From Flavobacteriia bacterium (lineage in GTDB: Bacteria; Bacteroidota; Bacteroidia; Flavobacteriales_D; Crocinitomicaceae), in contig CANHQP010000029.1 in the NCBI GenBank assembly GCA_947462925.1, positions 1 through 41,376 of the forward strand: 41,376 nt of DNA, written 5' to 3'. The position numbers were made by a program, and so were the translations under genes. Position 1 is the first letter of the stretch; every line of letters starts with the position of its first letter. Positions 39,253 to 41,376 of the stretch are shown here, in pieces. The notes beneath the pieces are model-generated. The model worked only from the letters and a program-made list of their open reading frames with translations, did not search any database and was not told the DNA's origin.

Positions 39253-40233
39253 ATGAAAGAAAAAGGGACAATTCACAGTTTGACTTGGTTGCGGGCAATA
39301 GCTGCTTTGATGGTCTGTTTGTTTCATTTTAGGGGATATATTTGGCACGGTGAAAATCCAAATATGTTTGTTAAATCTTTGAATTATGGTTATTTAGGTG
39401 TAATCATGTTTTTTGTGATTTCGGGATTTGTCATTCCTTACTCGATGTATGTTAAGAATTATCAATTGAAGTATTTCTTTCGATTTTTGCTGAAAAGAAC
39501 CATTCGCATCGAGCCACCTTACCTCATTTTCATCTTTGTTTTATTGCTGGTCAACTATTACACTTTTGTTTATTTGTGGAGATTGCCTTTTCCTACGACG
39601 CTCAAGCAGTTTTTTCTAAATATAACTTATTTGGCGCCTTTTTTTAAAGTTCAATGGATCACTATTATCTTTTGGACCTTGGCGGTTGAATTTCAATTTT
39701 ATATTCTTACTGGTTTGGTTTACAATACTTTTGTAAGAAAAACAATCTACAAGTTCATCGGTTTCGCTACGCTGCTTGCCGTAGGATTTTTGATTCCAGC
39801 CAACTTTCAAACAGTTTTGAATTATTACATTTATTTCATCATTGGTTTTCAGACTTTCATGTATTACACCAAACAAATTAAAAGCCTTGAATTTGTGCTA
39901 ACAATGCTCTTTTCCATTGCCTTTATCACCCTTTTCAAAGAATGGCAAGCCTTGCCTTTGCTTGCGATTACCGTGCTTGCAATTTTGTATTTCAACTACG
40001 AACACAAAATAGCCACTTTTTTGGGAAACATTTCATTTTCATTGTATTTAACCCATGGAATGATCGGCGGAAATATTGTGATTTTTACCAAAGTTGGAAT
40101 GTCTAGAACAGTGCTTTTGGTGTACATTTTATTTAATGCGATTGCGTTTGCTGCTTTGTATTATTATGTTGTTGAGCGGACTTTTTTGAGGCTTTCTAAG
40201 AAGGTGAAGTATGTTGATGAAGGGGAGGAGTGA
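39253..40233 (+). CDS. Acyltransferase-3 family membrane protein (OafA/YrhL-like)
   Basis: A 326-residue protein with about ten membrane helices. LTWLRAIAALMVCLFHFRGY carries the conserved R14 and catalytic-type H25; LKRTIRIEPPYLIF is the second family motif (R-x-x-R/I-x-P). The family moves acetyl or other acyl groups across the membrane onto surface sugars such as O-antigen, exopolysaccharide or peptidoglycan. No SGNH domain is fused. It has its own promoter and a bidirectional terminator downstream, so it is a single-gene unit. Confidence 0.9.
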   Translation: MKEKGTIHSLTWLRAIAALMVCLFHFRGYIWHGENPNMFVKSLNYGYLGVIMFFVISGFVIPYSMYVKNYQLKYFFRFLLKRTIRIEPPYLIFIFVLLLVNYYTFVYLWRLPFPTTLKQFFLNITYLAPFFKVQWITIIFWTLAVEFQFYILTGLVYNTFVRKTIYKFIGFATLLAVGFLIPANFQTVLNYYIYFIIGFQTFMYYTKQIKSLEFVLTMLFSIAFITLFKEWQALPLLAITVLAILYFNYEHKIATFLGNISFSLYLTHGMIGGNIVIFTKVGMSRTVLLVYILFNAIAFAALYYYVVERTFLRLSKKVKYVDEGEE

Positions 40234-40340
40234 AAAGGGAAATAGGTAAAATTGTTAATGCCTAAAAAAGGTTGACTTAAAATTTGGATAATTATTTTGT
40301 TTACGATGTTTTTTGCTGTTAGAATTCAAGAGATAAAAAC

Positions 40341-40377
40341 AGAGGGCTTACTGCGATAAGTAGCCCTCTTTTTTTTA
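40341..40377. terminator. Bidirectional terminator between the acyltransferase and T9SS genes
   Basis: Stem AGAGGGCTTACT (40341-40352) with AGTAGCCCTCT (40359-40369), one bulged T, loop GCGATA, then an 8-nt T-run to 40377. A short A-rich stretch lies on the other side, so it may work in both directions. Confidence 0.85.
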
Positions 40378-40400
40378 TTTGGTAGAGGGTGAAATTTTTC

Positions 40401-41229
40401 TTATTGCAAAACTATTTTTCTTATGGTAACAGTATTTCCTTGGGCATCAATTAAATGAACAAAATAGAGTCCATCTCCAGTCCAGGTGCTTAAATCAATA
40501 AAAAATTGCGCTTGATTTATAGCGCTTTGAAAAACTTGTTGCCCAGCATTATTTTCAATCTTGATATTATATCCTGTCATTGCATTGTAATTTCCATTGT
40601 CTATTGTAATGTAATTACTTGCTGGATTCGGATAAATTAAGATTGTATTTTCATTGTTTGGTGCAGGCAACCCTAGAGTTGTATTGATTATGAGTGTATC
40701 AGTTACTGTTGTGAAAATGGTATCATTGATAGTAACTTGAATTGTATCAAAGGTAGTACAAATAGTGCCCGTCGTATCATAAACTATTGTGCTTTGTGCA
40801 GCATTTCCATTGCATCCTGAACTGTTAGTGTAGTTATAATTAATGTTAGAAATTCCAAGACCTGCAATTTGAGGATTAAAAACTGAACCATTAACACCGT
40901 TTCCAGAGAACGACCCTCCAGATGGATTACCTACAAGTACAATTGGATTTTCATTGATATTGATAAAATTCCCAATTGAATTCATCGTAACTGTTGGATT
41001 AGAGTTTACTGTCACTGCTAAAGGCAATGAAGTTGCGGAACAATTTCCATTTGACGCAGTTACGGTATAGGTTCCAGAATTTGAAACTGTGATTGATTGA
41101 GAATTTGAACCATTAGACCATGTATTTCCTATGTTAGATGATGAAGTTAATACAACTGAACCACCTTGGCAAAAGGAAGTTGAACCAGAAGCAGTTATTG
41201 TTGGTAAAACACCTAATTGCGAATTGTAT
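40401..41229 (-). pseudogene. T9SS-secreted surface protein, interrupted by an IS256-family element
   Basis: The frame is open from 41237 to the stop at 40401 without a start codon or signal peptide, so the 5' part of the gene is missing. It encodes Ig-like/PKD-like repeat modules ([39 protein letters not shown]) rich in Ser, Thr, Asn and Gly. The type A sorting domain ([17 protein letters not shown] through [20 protein letters not shown]) follows at the end. Such proteins are exported by type IX secretion and attached to or released from the cell surface. The upstream side joins IS-end-like sequence at about 41230. The remainder of the gene is presumably beyond the IS. Confidence 0.78.
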
Positions 41230-41376
41230 GGGAGTATTCAATAAACTGTGTCAATTTCCTATTTAATTCTTTCACTAAAGTAGCTATTTAAATCATTTCT
41301 AATACTTGCCCAAGCGAAGATCTGTCCATCCCATTTTGTATGAGCGTTTTGTATTGCGAGGTAAACTTGTTTAAGA
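41230..41376 (-). mobile_element. Right end of an IS256-family insertion sequence (partial)
   Basis: The minus strand carries the last 38 codons of a transposase ending at 41259-41261 (TAG). It reads LKQVYLAIQNAHTKWDGQIF and then AWASIRNDLNSYFSERIK, the C-terminal pattern of mutator/IS256 transposases (K-x-x-YLA, KW, W-x-x-x-x-N, L-x-x-F-x-x-R). Next to it, GGGAGTATTCAATAAACTGT (41230-41249) is the probable terminal inverted repeat region, outer end at about 41230. The other end and the target duplication are outside the window. Confidence 0.8.
41259..41376 (-). CDS. IS256-family (mutator) transposase, C-terminal fragment
   Basis: Thirty-eight codons plus stop; the gene continues beyond the right edge. 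The family moves DNA with a DDE transposase whose catalytic residues lie upstream of this part, so activity cannot be judged. Recognition rests on the C-terminal spacing of K, YLA, KW, W and F-x-x-R described for the element. Confidence 0.75.
   Translation of the reverse strand, partial: LKQVYLAIQNAHTKWDGQIFAWASIRNDLNSYFSERIK

Overview
The window is a low-GC chromosomal segment of a Bacteroidota bacterium, most likely of the order Flavobacteriales. The clues are many promoters with the Bacteroidota -7 element TAnnTTTG, A-rich leaders without Shine-Dalgarno sites, a type IX secretion (T9SS) C-terminal sorting domain, a DUF4293 protein, a lipoprotein version of TamA (TamL) and a PorV-like outer-membrane protein. 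No tRNA, rRNA or CRISPR array was seen. Most of it looks like ordinary housekeeping chromosome. The only clear mobile DNA is the end of an IS256-family element at the right edge.

Layout. 1-5750: tail of a phosphohexomutase and a terminator, then chorismate synthase (aroC) overlapping a GT-C-like membrane protein, a DUF4293 membrane protein and an ABC-F ATPase. 5770-7530 (minus): a hipBA toxin-antitoxin pair with four regularly spaced candidate operators. 7660-13720 (plus): CCA-adding enzyme, a pRiA4b ORF-3-like acidic protein, a methyltransferase, a TraB/GumN protein, an FKBP lipoprotein, a GNAT, a quinone-oxidoreductase-like MDR protein and a YaeR-like VOC protein. 13730-16680: a secreted 3D-domain protein, then a PAS histidine kinase overlapping a single-domain response regulator. 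16750-21010: an export-rich block with a cytochrome c lipoprotein, a PHB-depolymerase-type esterase, a GH13 amylase-like lipoprotein, a GH53 galactanase lipoprotein and a small secreted protein.

21000-26910: a secreted hypothetical, sucD with a strong terminator, then a divergent NlpC/P60 hydrolase and MerR regulator, then a two-gene envelope operon (PorV-like barrel plus a large secreted HHH/beta-barrel-like protein). 27060-30340: a DsbA/FrnE-like protein, a CstB-like persulfide dioxygenase-rhodanese fusion and a serine hydrolase. 30390-35280: an rRNA-type 2'-O-methyltransferase divergent from tamL, then a CNNM/CorC transporter. 35620-38912 (minus): a TPR protein and a ComA-like phosphosulfolactate synthase 7 bp apart, then a WD40 protein. 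39250-41376: an acyltransferase-3 membrane protein, and a T9SS surface protein whose upstream part has been replaced by the IS256-family element.

Intergenic DNA is notable. Arrays of 8-bp (TCYTAANA) and 7-bp (TCTNNNG) units recur at three loci, each time ending 4-8 bp from the stop codon of a minus-strand gene. Inverted and tandem repeats fill 35299-35416 and 39039-39213. Several genes (cca, the NlpC gene, the 3D gene) start only 4-8 nt after their -7 element, which suggests near-leaderless mRNAs.
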